Positions 40,000-54,600 of a DNA stretch of 64,000 bases are shown piece after piece (position 1 is the first letter of the stretch; each line of letters opens with the position of its first letter). This DNA comes from Bimastos eiseni (lineage: Eukaryota; Annelida; Clitellata; Crassiclitellata; Lumbricidae), in assembly GCA_959347315.1 (NCBI GenBank), contig OY365813.1:22380538-22444537 (forward strand), given 5' to 3'. The translations under genes were made by a program, and so were the position numbers. The notes under the pieces were generated by a model. That model was not told the DNA's origin, searched no databases, and worked only from the letters and a program-made list of their open reading frames with translations.

Positions 40000-41630
40000 T
40001 TTACTTTTTGCTCCGAAGTTTATACTGCAGATATAGTATTTGCACATGCGAAATAGGACCATGTTGAAGAAATTATGAGCAACTATGGGATGTATTCAGT
40101 GGCCTCCGCAACTTACGACTGGCCGAAGCATGTGCCCCTGCACGCTCTACAACTTATGGGCTCGAGGAGCACACAATCACACATGTGTAATGGAGGGAAT
40201 GATTGTTGTTGCCCTTTCTCAAACAACAATCTGGACATCAATTCTTGGTGGTGGCGGTGATGGATTGTAGCCGTGTGTCTCCAGTCTCTTCGGTTTGCGT
40301 TTACGTTATAGTTCAACAAAATGACACCAGAGTCTCTTTCTGATTATTATTCTTATTATTTAGGTTAACTTCAAAATATATTAACGTAGAACAATTTAGC
40401 TTGCTACTTTACTAACGTTCCTCATCACTCTCAGACTGTCGACCTTAACCAGACCTATCTCTATCGTCTTGGTCATCTGTCGTTTCCAGTCGCTTCCTCG
40501 AGAGCGGATTCCTCCTGCAGTTGATGACGTCCTCTGTCGTGCACCTGACGCCTTCTGAGAGTGAATCCCGACTCTCAATTTCTCCCATCTTTTATACCCT
40601 TTCTTGCATCCTCCCATTATGGTCCTTCTACCTCATGTCTATCCTTATTTGGTTATTTCTCCCGATTGTATCCTTATTTGGTCATCTTACATCAAATCTC
40701 TCAGGCGCTCAGCCCATCGCTCTTCCTCCGGACCCGGTCTTTTTAACCTATCCTAGCCCGGCATTCGCTCTTGCCTCAGCCATATTTGGTCGTAATGCCA
40801 GTCTCTCCATCTGTCTCAGCCCACTCGCCCACGCTGATTCACTTGGCTGTGCCTACTGTCTGTCAGTCTCTGTCTATACATATATATATATATATTTACT
40901 ACTGTTGATAGGCCTATAATGTCTGTCTTTATATATACTGTTCATACTATAGCTATAGTGTTCGCAATTTTAGTTTATACAGCATTTGACATTATACTAT
41001 ATTGTTCATTAAAGTTATAAACTTGACATTGCCGTTTTTTCATAACGCAGTCCCCTCTTCCATCATTACAACATGTTTACATTATTGGCGCAATTACATG
41101 GGTATTTTATAGTTTGCTAGTCAGCTGATATAAAATGGCTCAGAGACACCAGTTGTCATTCCAGCTGCACTTTTACTCACTCACATTGACGTTAGCAAAA
41201 AAATAATTAGGTCTACGTGTATTTTAAGCCTAAGATTTAAACAGGATCCGATGCCACGAATGGTAGATAAGATCTGTAGACTGGACTCAAGATAAGACAA
41301 TTCGGAAACACGGCTTAAGATCCACGCTGTGTCAGGAAAGAAGCATGGAAGCAAAATACGCAATTGCTTCCAAAAAGAAAAAAAGAAATTTTTTTAATGA
41401 AATTATGACACCTCTTTCAATATGTTTTAAATGATAATCGTGTGCGGAACATGCGGATTGCCGCTATTGAGTACCAAACTTTGAAGGCCAGCTCATCCAT
41501 TACCTATATTCTAAATTAACAAACACAACTATACGAACTTAACATAAAAGCTAGGCCACATTCTTAATCGGTGGCCTATACCTTATTTAATACATTGCTT
41601 ATGTTTGTACGTTATAAAATAGTAATCAAT
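40000..41630. other. Intergenic DNA 3' of the nuclear receptor
   Basis: Pyrimidine-rich at 40480-40870 with a short TA run. No gene recognised. Confidence 0.35.
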
Positions 41631-41632
41631 AT

Positions 41633-42610
41633 TAAACCGATCAACAGACACACGCGCCCATCGCCCTATGACCTGATCAACAGACACGCGCGCACAGCCC
41701 AATAACCCGATCAACAGACACACGCGCGCAACGTCCAATAAACGGATCAACACGCCCGCACCGCCGAATAAACCGATCAACAGACCACGCGCATCAACCG
41801 ATTAACTGACACACGCGCACACAGCCGTATCAACCGATCAACACGCGCGCGCACAGCCGCATCAACCGATTAACTGACACACCCGCACACAGCCGTATCA
41901 ACCGATTAACTGACACACCCGCACACAGCCGTATCAACCGATTAACTGACACACGCGCACACCGCCGCATCAATCGATTAACTGACACACGCGCACACAG
42001 CCGTATCAACCGATCAGCTGACACACGCACGCACAGCCGCATCGATCGATCAACACTCACACGCACGCACAGCCGCATCGATCGATCAACACTCACACGC
42101 ACGCACAGCCGCATCAACCGATCAGCTCACACGCGCGCACAGCCGCATCAACCGATTAATTGACACACGCGCACACCGCCGCATCAACTGATCAACTGAC
42201 ACGCGCGCACAGTCGCATCAACCGATCAACTGACACGCGCGCACAGCCGCATCAACCGATCAACTGACACCCGCGCGCACAGCCGCATCAAACGATCAAC
42301 TGACACACGCGCGCACAGCCGCATCAACCGATCAACTGACACCCGCGCACACAGCCGCATCAACCGATAAGCTGACACACGCGCGCACAGCCGCATCAAC
42401 CGATCAGCTGACACATGCGCGCACAGCAACATCAACCGATCAGCTGACACACGCGCGCACAGCCGCATTAACCGATCAGTAGACACACGCGCACACCGCC
42501 ACATCAATCGATCAACACTCAACAGCCACATTAACCGATTGAATGACACACTCGCGCAACAGATACACGCAGGCACCGCCCTATAAGCGCATCAGCAGAC
42601 GCACACGAGA
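41633..42610. repeat. 36-bp minisatellite
   Basis: About 27 units of the type cagccgcatcaaccgatc followed by aactgacacacgcgcgca. The length is a multiple of three, so the minus strand stays open as a 12-residue repeat (RLMRLCARVSVD), interrupted twice. Confidence 0.9.
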
Positions 42611-43619
42611 GTAGAATCTTGTACAGGCTATTCGACCCATGCAGGCTTGTGTAAAGTGTATCAATTTTTTGGCGTTGTAATCTACGGTTTATAGCCTACG
42701 AAGGATATATCTGTGCGGCGTCAAGATTATGTCCTGATCGATAGACGCTTGGAGTCGCTAGTCAATTGAAACATTTTCTTGGTCTATAGTTTAGTATTCT
42801 AATCCTAGGCTCCTTTGTTGTCCCAAGCTATTCTTAAGGGATTTAGTATATATAATTTTTTAATATAGTTATTATGGTTTATGCCTAATAACTTTCGATT
42901 ACCGCTACCTATCAAAGAAAGCAAAATGAGGATTTGAAACTTTATTGACAGGTTCCGTAGCAACAGAGAATGCCTTCGTTCATTAACTTAAAGGTCAGCA
43001 GAGGCTATAACACATTATAAATAATGATTAAGTTTTAGTTAGACGCTCGTGTAAGTAGCCAGATAATAATAATAAAATATTCATTTACTGTCTACACGAT
43101 TGGCCTACTTAATTTTCGTGTTGAAGTTAGAAGAGGCGTGTCTCGTCTGACTCTTGCCTCGTCTTGAGAGTTATGCCTCGACACTCGCCTCGTCTTGCCT
43201 CATACTTACTACGGGCCTGGTTGTCTGTTTGGTATTATCAATCACCATTGTTTGGTTTTCTCTGAGTTGATCAATCGGTAAAATTGTCTAACTTTTTTTA
43301 GTTTATATCGTGGACAGTAGCTCATTTAATTTGATTCCTGCGTACCTCAGACTGAGGAACTTTACTGCTTCTGACACTGTGATACTAGGCCTAAAGGCCT
43401 ACATCTAAGGGATATTATGGGCTAACATTGACATGTCTGTCTATACTTGTCTGACCACGGGGCAATTGATCTGGAACCGAAACTGTGCGTATTATATCTG
43501 CCTATTAATTATGATCATGTCAATTTAATTTGACTAAGCGCCTCTATAGGCCTCATGCATGAATTATAAAACTTTTCAAGCTATTGCATGTTGAACATAT
43601 TTGTTTCTTGGATTCTGAA

Positions 43620-43745
43620 TGCCACGTATAACAACTATATATAACAACGTATAACAACTATATATATAACAACATATAACAACTATATATATAACAACGT
43701 ATAGCAACTATATATATAACAACGTATAACAACTATATATACGCG
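43620..43745. repeat. 26-bp tandem repeat
   Basis: Five units of aacaactatatatata with aacgtat. Confidence 0.8.
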
Positions 43746-44509
43746 TGCCTAGAACCCTCCGCGCAATTAGAGGGCCTTTGAGGTCCTACATCAAAGGGCC
43801 CGTATAGCTATTCATGACTGTCTGCTCGTCTTTTACGCCGATGGTAGAAAACCGGTTAGATCCGCTTTTTATCGGTTGCCCTACTCGTCGCCTCCTTCGC
43901 TGGCTTCCTCGTACATGGATAGACCTTAGCCGGCGGCTGTTTACTTCAACCCTGATCGTACGTTGTATTGTCCAGTAGAGGTCAGCTGAGTCATCGAAGC
44001 CATCCGACACCTTGCCGCTGCCTCCCACCGTGACACCATCGAACCGGAAGTGGAAACACCACTAGCTCCACGAGATGATATGGCTGCTCCAAAACAACGT
44101 TACGGATAGTGAGTGCCCAAAGCGGGAGTAGCAAACATTCATATTTTCATAGTATTTCAATTTGTCCATCATTGGTCACTGTAGTTAGTGAGTGTCTCAT
44201 CAATGTGAGATGCACGACACTATAGGCTGAGATAAGGTGCTGACCTGCATGTTGATTTAGGTTGAGAGATAGCGTTAGAGAGGTCTAGATGTTGTGTCGA
44301 GTTGCTGTGTGCGTTTATGTGATCTATCTAGACTCCGTTACAGTGGTAATGCTGTTGATGAGATATGATGCACTAAGCAACCGGAAAAGCTATCATATAC
44401 AAGCTGCAAGAGATGGTATGATAAGTTATAACATGTTGAATTGAATTCTTGACACTGCATTCATACATTCAGGAGCAGAGACTTATATATGGTGACCAGG
44501 AATTGACGT

Positions 44510-44735
44510 TCCCTCCAAAATTTCAGGTGGGGGAATTGAGCAGCCTATATCCCCTCAATATTTCATAACATTTCCTGAACATAATAAATTTATACAGTTT
44601 TCAAATGTTCATCCTTTTTGCCACATCTATGTGTTTGGGAATAAAAAAATTTTACGACCTGTACACCAACCGAAATTTTGTCAACCCGTCCCCCCCCAAA
44701 CCCAGAGCCAAGTCCGCCTATGCCGCCCCTGATAT
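44510..44735 (+). repeat. Dispersed repeat E, copy 1
   Basis: Shares tccaaaatttcaggt and a tatcccctcaatattt-like stretch with 45785-46050. Class unknown. Confidence 0.45.
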
Positions 44736-44777
44736 ACAACACACATTGACGTCATTCACAGAATCTTGAATAAGCTA

Positions 44778-44783
44778 TTTATT
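44778..44783 (-). promoter_or_regulatory. Possible polyadenylation signal of the oxygenase gene
   Basis: AATAAA on the minus strand, about 93 bases past the stop, a normal distance. Confidence 0.4.
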
Positions 44784-44875
44784 GCCTGTTTAATACTTAT
44801 CCTTAACATAGGCTTATAGGCCTACTTGCAGTCTAATCAAAACAGATAAGTTTTAAATTCCCGAAAATACAGTGT

Positions 44876-45036
44876 TCAGTCTTCTAGATTGCAAAAGATT
44901 CCGTGACAGGTGAAGGGTACTGATATGCTGCTTGGTATCTCGGCTCGTGCAATTTCTGTAAAGGTAGCAGCGTCGAGAATCAGAAGGGCAGAGGGCTGTT
45001 CTTCGGATTTGTTGATCAATGGGGAGAGAATTACAC
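44876..45036 (-). CDS. bco: Oxygenase exon 10: fourth iron histidine and stop
   Basis: Acceptor TGTTTTCCAG; phase 1 join gives [12 protein letters not shown]. Encodes [19 protein letters not shown] and [11 protein letters not shown], then TGA. A MITE fragment starts about 12 bases upstream of the acceptor. Confidence 0.94.
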
Positions 45037-46538
45037 CTGGAAAACATACAAACGACTTAATATAATACATAGAACTAGCAATATAAATCAAATGTGTTCA
45101 AAGCAAGATTTTTGCCTGGAATAGCATAAATTTAGATGAGCTTTCCGGTGATTGTTCACTCAACGTTATCCTGCCGAGAACCCGGATGTCACATTGCATA
45201 GCCGATCGCAGACACCACCCGTAAATGTACCAGAAGAGACTATCCAGGGGTGGCGATCCGAGGGTCGAGGAGACAAGTCCCCCCCACCTTTTACAGAGAG
45301 GGGACATGTTATACGTGCGTGCCCCCACATTTAAACTACCCATCTCATTGGGTGTCCCCGCCTGTCAAACGAGATCGCCGCCTCTGAGACTATCACTGAT
45401 TATCTGATTATCTGATACGTTGCAGCTTCATATCCCTTCTATATTGATATTGTCACATTTAAGTTGCAACACGGTCATAGGCATGGTTTTACCGTCGTCT
45501 TCTTCCGTCGCATCTGGTTTTGCCACAAAGATCGGCTCCCCTGGGATGTACTCATCGTCCGACCAGATGGTTACTTTATTCTTCAGAAAGTCAAATTTGG
45601 CGAGCTGCTTAAAGTTGAAACAACACACTGCGACGATAAAGCCGTATACATACATGTACATATATCCGTAGTCCCGTACCTGCCGGATTATTCCGCATAA
45701 AAACCTGTTGCATAACTGCGTAAATCTGATCGTATTTCGAATAACATTTCTTTACTTGTATCTACATGTAAGACTTGTAAGTAGGGTCAGCCACCAGAGG
45801 CGAAGACTTGGGAGAGGAGGAGAGGACGGTCACTTCCAAAATTTCAGGTTGAGGGAACGGAGCACTCATATCCTCCAAAAATTTATTTAATAAATATTTC
45901 GTAAATATTATAAATGCATTCATTGTTTTCCACTATTCATCATTTTTTGCTGCATTCATGCTTGGGAATTGAATTTTTCTGACCTGTCCCCAAACCAATT
46001 TTTTTTCAATCTTCTCCCCTTAAATTCAGGACCTAGTCTCAGCCTATGTCAGCCACATAAATTTATCTGCTAACAAGAATGATGGCGGGACCGTCGGTCC
46101 CATAAGGGCTTTTTTCTTCCCTATTGTTCCCACTCCTGTTAATTACCAATGTACGTATTTTACTCACATATGTTTTTCTGTTGGGATCAACAAGAAGATA
46201 TTGAATTGAAAATATATCTACAAATTTACACTGCCTTATCAGCACGTCGGGATTTCAAACAGACATCTCGGTAAAGGTAATTAACTGATCCTCAAATCGT
46301 AATCACCAAACTTCTAAAGCGGCACTCGAGAGCCAACTATAGTTCTAATTTAGAAGCGCTGCGTCAAGTCAGAGGGGTTGTCCAAAGAGGGTACACACCT
46401 GCGCATCAAGGAAGCGACCACATTTTCCATTCAATCCGTAACAGTAACGATATTTTCTCCCTGCCACTTCCAGATTGGTCATCGGCATTTCCAAAGCTGT
46501 ACATAAATTTCACAATCAACGGAGATCGACACTGTTGC

Positions 46539-46569
<31 letters not shown>

Positions 46570-47458
46570 TAAGAATTGAATAAGAAACTAGTAGGCCTAA
46601 ATCTTTGTTAAGAATGATCTGGGGATAAAGATTGAGAGTTGTGTTTGGGAGGGAGAATATGGTTTTATGCTCTTGGTCTCAATTGGTGAATAAGTGAATA
46701 AGTGTTGGGATGGAGTGGATGTATGGACAAGTAGTTGGTGAAGAAAATGCTTGAGGTTGTATTGCATTTATTAATTATGTAGCGCCGCTCCTTGCAGTGA
46801 ATATTCAGTAGCGCTTGTGATCTACAAATGTAATATACAGGTGTACTTAAACCAAAGATGGCAGAGTCGTAGACTAAGATATGACACTTCATATCTCGCT
46901 GTGTATATGGTTTGTGTGGTGGTCAAAGCACACGAAACACTGAGCCAGTCGCTACGTGGCGCGGTTGAAGCCACGTCAGCATCGCCACTTAGCGAATGGT
47001 TCAGCGGTATCTTAGTGGTATCTTAGCAACGACAATCGATCCCAAGGTAGGTGACGTGAACATTCATATACACAGCGGAGATAGGAAGTGTCACATCTTA
47101 GTCTAAGACTCTGCCATCTTAACTTAAACGTCAAGCCGGTATATTAAATCTTCATAGGCCTACACATATGCTTGCATAAATAAATGCTCATACACAGATA
47201 GGCCTACTCATAATTATATGTATTTACATATAAAAAAGTAATAATAAAGATAAATAATAATACAAATGGTAATGATACCAGCTCCGTACAGCACCTATCA
47301 CATTGCAATTTTTTTAATTCCAAATGACCACACTCTGGGCAATATAATAATAATGATAAAATTATTGAATCAATTGATAAATTAATTTAATTAATTAATT
47401 TAAAATTAATTGTCCAGTGAGGTAACGCAATCTGCTTTTCGTCAACTCTAACATGCTA

Positions 47459-47520
<62 letters not shown>

Positions 47521-48440
47521 GAATAATAATAAGAATAAGAATTAGAATCAGTAGCGGTGAACTCGGCATGCGACTCGGCGATGTCCACCTGGCTTCAACT
47601 TACCGAAGCCTCTGCCCCGACGACGCCAGGCCATAAACAAGTCCACTTTGGCAGACCGCTGTTAAACGCGGTTCTGTCTGCACTAGAAGAAAAGCCACAG
47701 GATCCCTACGACCAGGCGAGATTAAGGGCCTTGCAGTCACCGCACGCCTCGGACTGGCTATACGCTCTCCCGCTCGTTTCTCGCGATCTCAGACTGGAGG
47801 ACGATACCGTGAGGGTAGCGGTCGGCCTACGCCAGAGGCGCACATAGCCTGTCCTATTCATTGGGTTTTGGCCGTCAAGCAAGACACTGTAATATCAACG
47901 ACCTTATCTATCGCAGCCTCAACACAGCCGGTATTCCAGCGGTCAAGGAACCATCAGGTCTTTCTAGATTAGATGGAAAGAGACCGGACGGGCAGACCCT
48001 GATACCGTGGAGTGGGGGAGGGGGCGGGCCTCACTTTGGGACGCGACGGTGATAGACACAGTGGCCGCTTCTTATATCTCCGAGACAGCTTCCACAGCTG
48101 GAGGAGCGGCGGAGATAAGCAGCCACAAAGAAACACACAAAATATTCTGAGCTGGAGAAGAAATACACTTTTGTTCCAATCGCTATAGAAACCTTCGGTC
48201 CCCTCAATAGTGAGGGCCTCGCCTTTCTGTCTGAGACTGGACGCCGACTTTCGACAACTACCGGTGACACCCGAGAGACAAACTTCCTTTTCCAGAACTT
48301 GTCGGCATTGATCCAACGTTTCAATGCGGTGGCTTTTCAGGGCACTATATCAAGATTACAATCCACTGACAAGCGGCGACCCAGATGGCCTGATGACAGA
48401 TCCGTTGGCAATGCCAATTATGAATAACACTATATGTGAC

Positions 48441-48488
<48 letters not shown>

Positions 48489-48515
48489 TTAATATTAACA
48501 ACAGCAACAACAACA

Positions 48516-48605
<90 letters not shown>

Positions 48606-51600
48606 GTTATAATAATAATTTCAATTATACTCTTCAGATAGTATCAAGAGCCTGAAGGAATATTTATAATTAAAATATGAATAATAATTTTGCATTTTAA
48701 CGAGATCCTGACGAGTGCACTCATAGGATCGAGTTTTTAGTGCACGAATCGAGACCAAAAGACTTCGGGAGTCGAAAGAAAGACGCAGAACTTACCGCAG
48801 TTGTTGAAGATTTGAGGACAGCATAGGATAGATCCATCCTTTTGTAGTACTGCTGTTGCGGTTGTGTAGTCAAGCGTTACCATGTTCCGGTTCATAGGTA
48901 TCGAGGTATGCTGGATTACAGTATCAAAAGCAATCAATCAATCAAAATTCTGAACTCCATAAATCAAGCAATCAATCACTGAAGATTAAGCTATGTGTAC
49001 TATAATTGTCTTTGTTCCTATTGTAGGCCCTGCCAATGGATTTAATGCTGCAACTGTAATACTCCCACTGTGCAATGAAGAACAACAACAACTCAATCAA
49101 TCAATCAACCAATCAATCAATTACTAACCCAATCATACAATTTCGCTCATTTAGAGATCGCAACTTGTGACTAGTATTGGACACTATGCATAAATGCGGA
49201 AAGACATGACATTTAGATCTTAGAAAACTCATTTCTTATTCCTTTTATAATAAGCTCAGCCTCGCTTTAAAAGGTGTCTATTGAGTAACTGACTTTTTCA
49301 ACAGTGAGCGGCAGCACGAATCGCCAGAGAAACGGTTTGTCCTTAAGACCAGTGCTTCTTGATTCTCCCTCTTTACGTCCCGCAAACAAATCGTCCGGCG
49401 GATCCAACTTCAAGCTCTGCAGCACACGTGCATCGAGGTAGCTGCAGAGATCAACCACCAGATGGCCGCTGTCTTCAAAAGTGTTCACGTGATGCAAGAC
49501 AAAGAATGCGTCGGCAACGAATTTTACGTTTAACAGTGTTCCGGACCTCTTGTCGACAACATGAAATAGGCACTGAAAAATTAAAGTATATTAAATTGTA
49601 GTTTAAAAAATTAAAGAAAAGTAAATGAAAGTAAATCACATATAATTCCACATTTTTCGCACTGCCACCAAACAGAATAGAGCTTACATTTCTCAATAGT
49701 CGGTCCCCAGAAGGGGAAGCGATCCGGGGGTCGAGAGGGATAAGTCCCCAACTTTTACAGAGAGGGGATACGTTGTACGTGCGTCCCCTACATTTCCTAC
49801 CCCTCTGATTGCTTGTCCCTCTGTCAAACGAGATCGCCACCTCTGGGTCCAAGTGTTTGGAATGGTATCCCATCTGACCTGCGTTCTCTCTCGTTAGAAA
49901 ACCAGTCGTCAGTGAGGAAAAGGTGCGAATTTAGATTTTATTGCCAATAGGTCGAAGGACACAATCGATGTTCCTTCTAATTCCTTAAAATTTTTGTGTT
50001 GCAACATTTTGTAAACGGTTCACACTTTTGTGCGCAGGTCCGAGTTGAACGCGATATTAGTTAAATTATGGTGATAAGTTCCGATAACCTAAGAAAAGTC
50101 CCTTGTCTAAAGAAAAATAAGGAGATGCATGTATATCAGACAAGGATCCAAAGTTTTTGCAGCCGGCTAGGAGACTCGATTTACTTAGTTTAAAAAAAAT
50201 TGTGTGCGCACACTAAAGTGTAGTGAGAGGCCCGTGTGCGCTCGCATAGGAGCACAACCTAGAGGGAACATTGGGCACAATTCTTGAAATTATTCTACAG
50301 CTTAGCATCGAATTTAACACGACAATAAAATGTCTCTAGAACAATTATTGCCTTTTCATTGGGGTAGTAATTGAACGCGTCTAAGTATGACACCCCTCGG
50401 AACGGAACAGTCACTAGACCAAGCAGTGGAATGGAGAGGTTCTGTTCCACGAGCACCAGGTAGTTCTCAGACATTCCAAAGTGGTGGTAATAGCCCGGCT
50501 CAAGTCTCCATCTGGATGGTATCGTACAAACGACTTCCAGAGCAGCGAAGGGATCTCCAATTTCTAAAAGAACAAACCAGGCATGAGAATAAGCCTACTA
50601 AGGTGTCCTACATTACAATAATTTACATCCTTTATTTCAACCGAGATCAAAGACCAAGAAAGGTTAAGTCAACAGTCAGTATAGTATTGTGACAAAAGAA
50701 TAAACATAACATACAGTCAGAGGCGGCGATCTCGTTAGACAGGTGGGGAACACCAATGAGAGGGGTAAGAAATGTGGGGACACACGCATAGCGTGTTCCC
50801 TCTCTGTAAAAGGTGGGAGGACTTGTCCCCTCGATACCCCGGGATCGAAGCCCCTGCACACAGTAGCATGATTCAAGCCCGCCAACAACGGGCTCCTAGG
50901 CAGAGAAATTCTGGACTCCCGGACAGACAAGTTCCTGGCCCTAACAGGTACATTCCGGACCCATGCATAAGCAGGGAAATGCCGCGCTATAGGCAGTCCA
51001 GCCACGGACCTCTTAGACGGAAGTGAGAGTGTTCTTCAACAAAAAAGATGGTAGGCTGTTTATTCAGATGCTTGACGTTAAAACTGTCTTAGTTAGTGCC
51101 ATTAATATTATATTTGTCAAGACATAAATCATAAACTTTGTTTAACTGATTACAATGTTTTTCGTATAGAAGTCGAACAGATACGACTTGAACATCAGAT
51201 ATGTTCAGTTGTATGTGGAATATTTGCCTCACTGCGGTCCAAGTTCAGGCCACTGAAAATCTTCGGGCCCCTGGGCATATGCCTCCCTGACCCAATCTCA
51301 GCGGGCCTTGCAAGATTAGATTGGTAGATTAAGCTACACTGTTCTGTTTTACGCATAGGATCTAACACGATAATCACTAGCTTGGAAAATTACACAACAA
51401 ATTTGACGTGATTACCATTAGATTGGAAAGTGACACTTGTTTACACATCAGATTTAACACGATTATCACTAGCTTGGTTTACTAAACATTAGATTTAACA
51501 TGATTGCCACCCAAATATTTCTCATATTTGTTTTTAATATAAACTTTCTGATACCATTTGCGTCCACAGTTGGCGGAATTTTAATGACGTTGTAGCAAGA

Positions 51601-54600
51601 CGCATGTGAAGAAAGGGTAGTTCCAAAGTTCCAGATGGTGTGATCTGAGTCTTTGAGAAGGTGCGCAGTTGCCAAGGTCACCGGAAGGTAATTGCGCAGG
51701 TCCACCTACCATCAAAGAAAGGAGGGGTGGTAAACTCCGCACTTCTAAAGCGCCATTCGAAAGCCAAGATATGTGAACACCAGCTTATTCCCATGCGCAT
51801 CATCGGAGGGGTTTTGCAAACAATAGTAAAAAGGAGATCCAGTCCAGTTTTGAGCTCTATTCGCTCTGCTGGGTGGGGGTGTTCTTGTGGTTCCATGTTC
51901 CCGCACAGCAGCTATGTAGAACTGCGAATTCTCTGTGGCAGGCCTTAAGGCTTGGACTGGAGTTAGACTATATACGTATGTTCCCTAAATCGTATATACC
52001 GGCACATTTGATGGCCATTTGAAAACTTACCTTTTTGTCTGGGTCGGGGTTGGGAGCGCTATGAGTAATTACCTTGAAAGGGCCCAATATAAATTTTGAA
52101 TGAATGAAATGAATGAATAATTGGCGCATTTACACACACAGGAAACGGACTGTGGGATAGGTGTGGACCCATGCCACGTAGTACCTCTCAATGGCATATA
52201 TAATTATTACGCAGCTCAGCAGCAAGTCCGACCCAATCTATTGGAAGTGTATAAAAGAATGCCTGCGTAGGCCTACATGTAGGAACCAAATACACCGGAT
52301 TCTGCGTACCTGCCAAACATCAGATTGCCCCATTCCATGGATCTAATCCGATTTCCAGAGGTTTGGTACATGATATTTCAATAATGGCTAATGAAATTGA
52401 GAATTGAAATGCAGCAAATCAATTAATTAATTAAAAATGCAATTGAAATTAAGAACTGTTCTTACAATTTAATTAGGAAATAAAATTAAGAATTAAGTTC
52501 ACAACTTAAATTGACGAAAAACAAATCTCAAAAGTAAACTTGACGCTATGCACTGACACTTTTTACCCAACATATTTATCAAGTCACCTTTCATAGATAT
52601 ATTTTGGTTCGAAGGCCACCAGGGTGCAAATGAATTTTCCAGAAACATTGTTGCGTGTTGCTTTTTTTGGAAAACCCATGCAGAGGAGTGCTGTGGCAGC
52701 ACAGGAGCAAATGCAATTGAAAGTTTTCATTATTCATAATCCAACTCGAAACTATTCTGAAATTGTAATCGTAATCATCATAGAACTATAATCGGAATTC
52801 AAACCCGAATTCTTTTGGCAATTGAAATTCAATTGAAATTAAAAGCAAAGCTTAATAACTTAATTGAAATTGGAATAATAATCATTTCAACAATTGAAAT
52901 ATCATTGGTGCAGTCAGATTCTCTGGGGCTCAGTCCTGCTTTCAGTAAAGTTTCAACATCAAACTACAAGTTCAGACTTCAGAGAGGTCCTGAAAACGGT
53001 TAACATGTCAGATGTTTACGTGTTGTTTAGTCTCAAGTGTTTCAGGGTCGATCTCGTTGATCCCTGAAGTTTCGGTGAATGCAAACATCTGCCGTCCGAC
53101 CTGCATCAGATTGACGCACGTGTTGTCTGTGGGATTTTCAATCAGGTCGTAGAGGTACCAAAAATATCTAAAATAGACAACAAAGACTTAACTGTTCACG
53201 ACTGAGGGTCCGGTGTTGTCGCGCCCTTCGCCCTGGTGAGAAGGGTTCTCGCAGTTCCATCTGGGAGTACAACAGATATCCAAAACCGCGTATTCTATGT
53301 GTTAGGACCTAGGGTTTGGAATGACCTTTCTCTGCAGTTAGGCCTACGTCTGTTCCCTAAATCGTGTAGCGGTACATTTTGTGTCCATTTGAAACCTAAC
53401 TTTTGTACAGGCTGGAGTTGGGAGCGCTTTAAGTTTGAGTAGTTACTGTACCTTGAAAGAGGACTTAAAATTTTTTTTAATGAACGAATGAATGAATATT
53501 ATATATAATAAAGTAACACGGCCGTTGACGCAGTCAGAAAGTATTTTAAAACAATGTAAGCTTAGTAGTAGGCTTCTAGTTTTAGTTTAACGACACAGTG
53601 TGATAACTAAGCCTGTCAAAAAGGGTTGAAATCACGACCCGGATACCCGTAAATCCGCGTGGTCGGGTACCCGACCGCACGGATATTTTTTTAGGAAATG
53701 TAGGGATTTGCGCACTTTTTCGGAATGTCGGCCCACCCTAGAATCGATTTCATTTGCAGTCAGCCAATATGACTAACAGAGTCTATCTGGCATATGTTCA
53801 TTTTCACGGAATTTCGGGCACTCGAAAACTGATTTCATTACCCGGGTAGCCAGCCTCGGGCGGGTACCCATTGACAGCCTTAGTGATATAAAGATCATGC
53901 GTCGCTCTCCTGCTTATCCACTATCCAGGCTTGGCTCTGACAGACATGTGATTGGAATCAGTCAAGAACCGTCCTACGCTGTCCAGTCTGTCCACCGTTG
54001 GTATTTTTTTACACGATTCAACCCACTACTAAACATTTGTTCACTATACCTTGGAATGAAACATTGACGTTGATCAGGCTTTGCCAGTGTACCAAACTCG
54101 CTGACAACAATGCGATTGGCAGCCTTGTTCTTCTTATACGTTTGACTCTGAACCAGGCGATTGCGGTAACTGATTTGCCCGTCTTTAATCGTATACTGGT
54201 GAATAACAGCCATTCCATCAAACATATGTTTGAATCTATCCGCTCCGATGTGATACAGTCCCGGTCCATTCCGGTAAAGACTCCCACGCAGCCAATCAGG
54301 TACAGTTCCTATAGAAAATCCAGAGAATTCTCTAAACAGGACCCATGCCTAAACGATCTCGGCGTCAAATTACTGGCAATTCTTACTTTTATCTTAAAAA
54401 TACTAAGTAAAGAGATAGATATGGTTTGGTTTCATTTACCTAAACTTGCCTTTTTAAATTGACATGCTTGTAAATTCAAAATTTGCTCAAGCGCCTAAGG
54501 CTGAAAAGTACGGCTGAAAGTAACAGACGCTTAACTCGTTTTCGATTATTATTAGGCCTATTTATAGGTGTTATTTGACATTCCATGATTTTATTTTTGC

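Noticed and set aside
40521..40919. 132-residue hydrophobic plus-strand frame
   Set aside because: Pyrimidine-rich low-complexity DNA ending in a TA repeat; no family match.
41830..42576. Minus-strand frames of 95 and 116 residues
   Set aside because: Made only of the 36-bp minisatellite; no start context or splice signals.
48324..48641. Plus-strand frame with long poly-isoleucine
   Set aside because: Translation of the TAA microsatellite.
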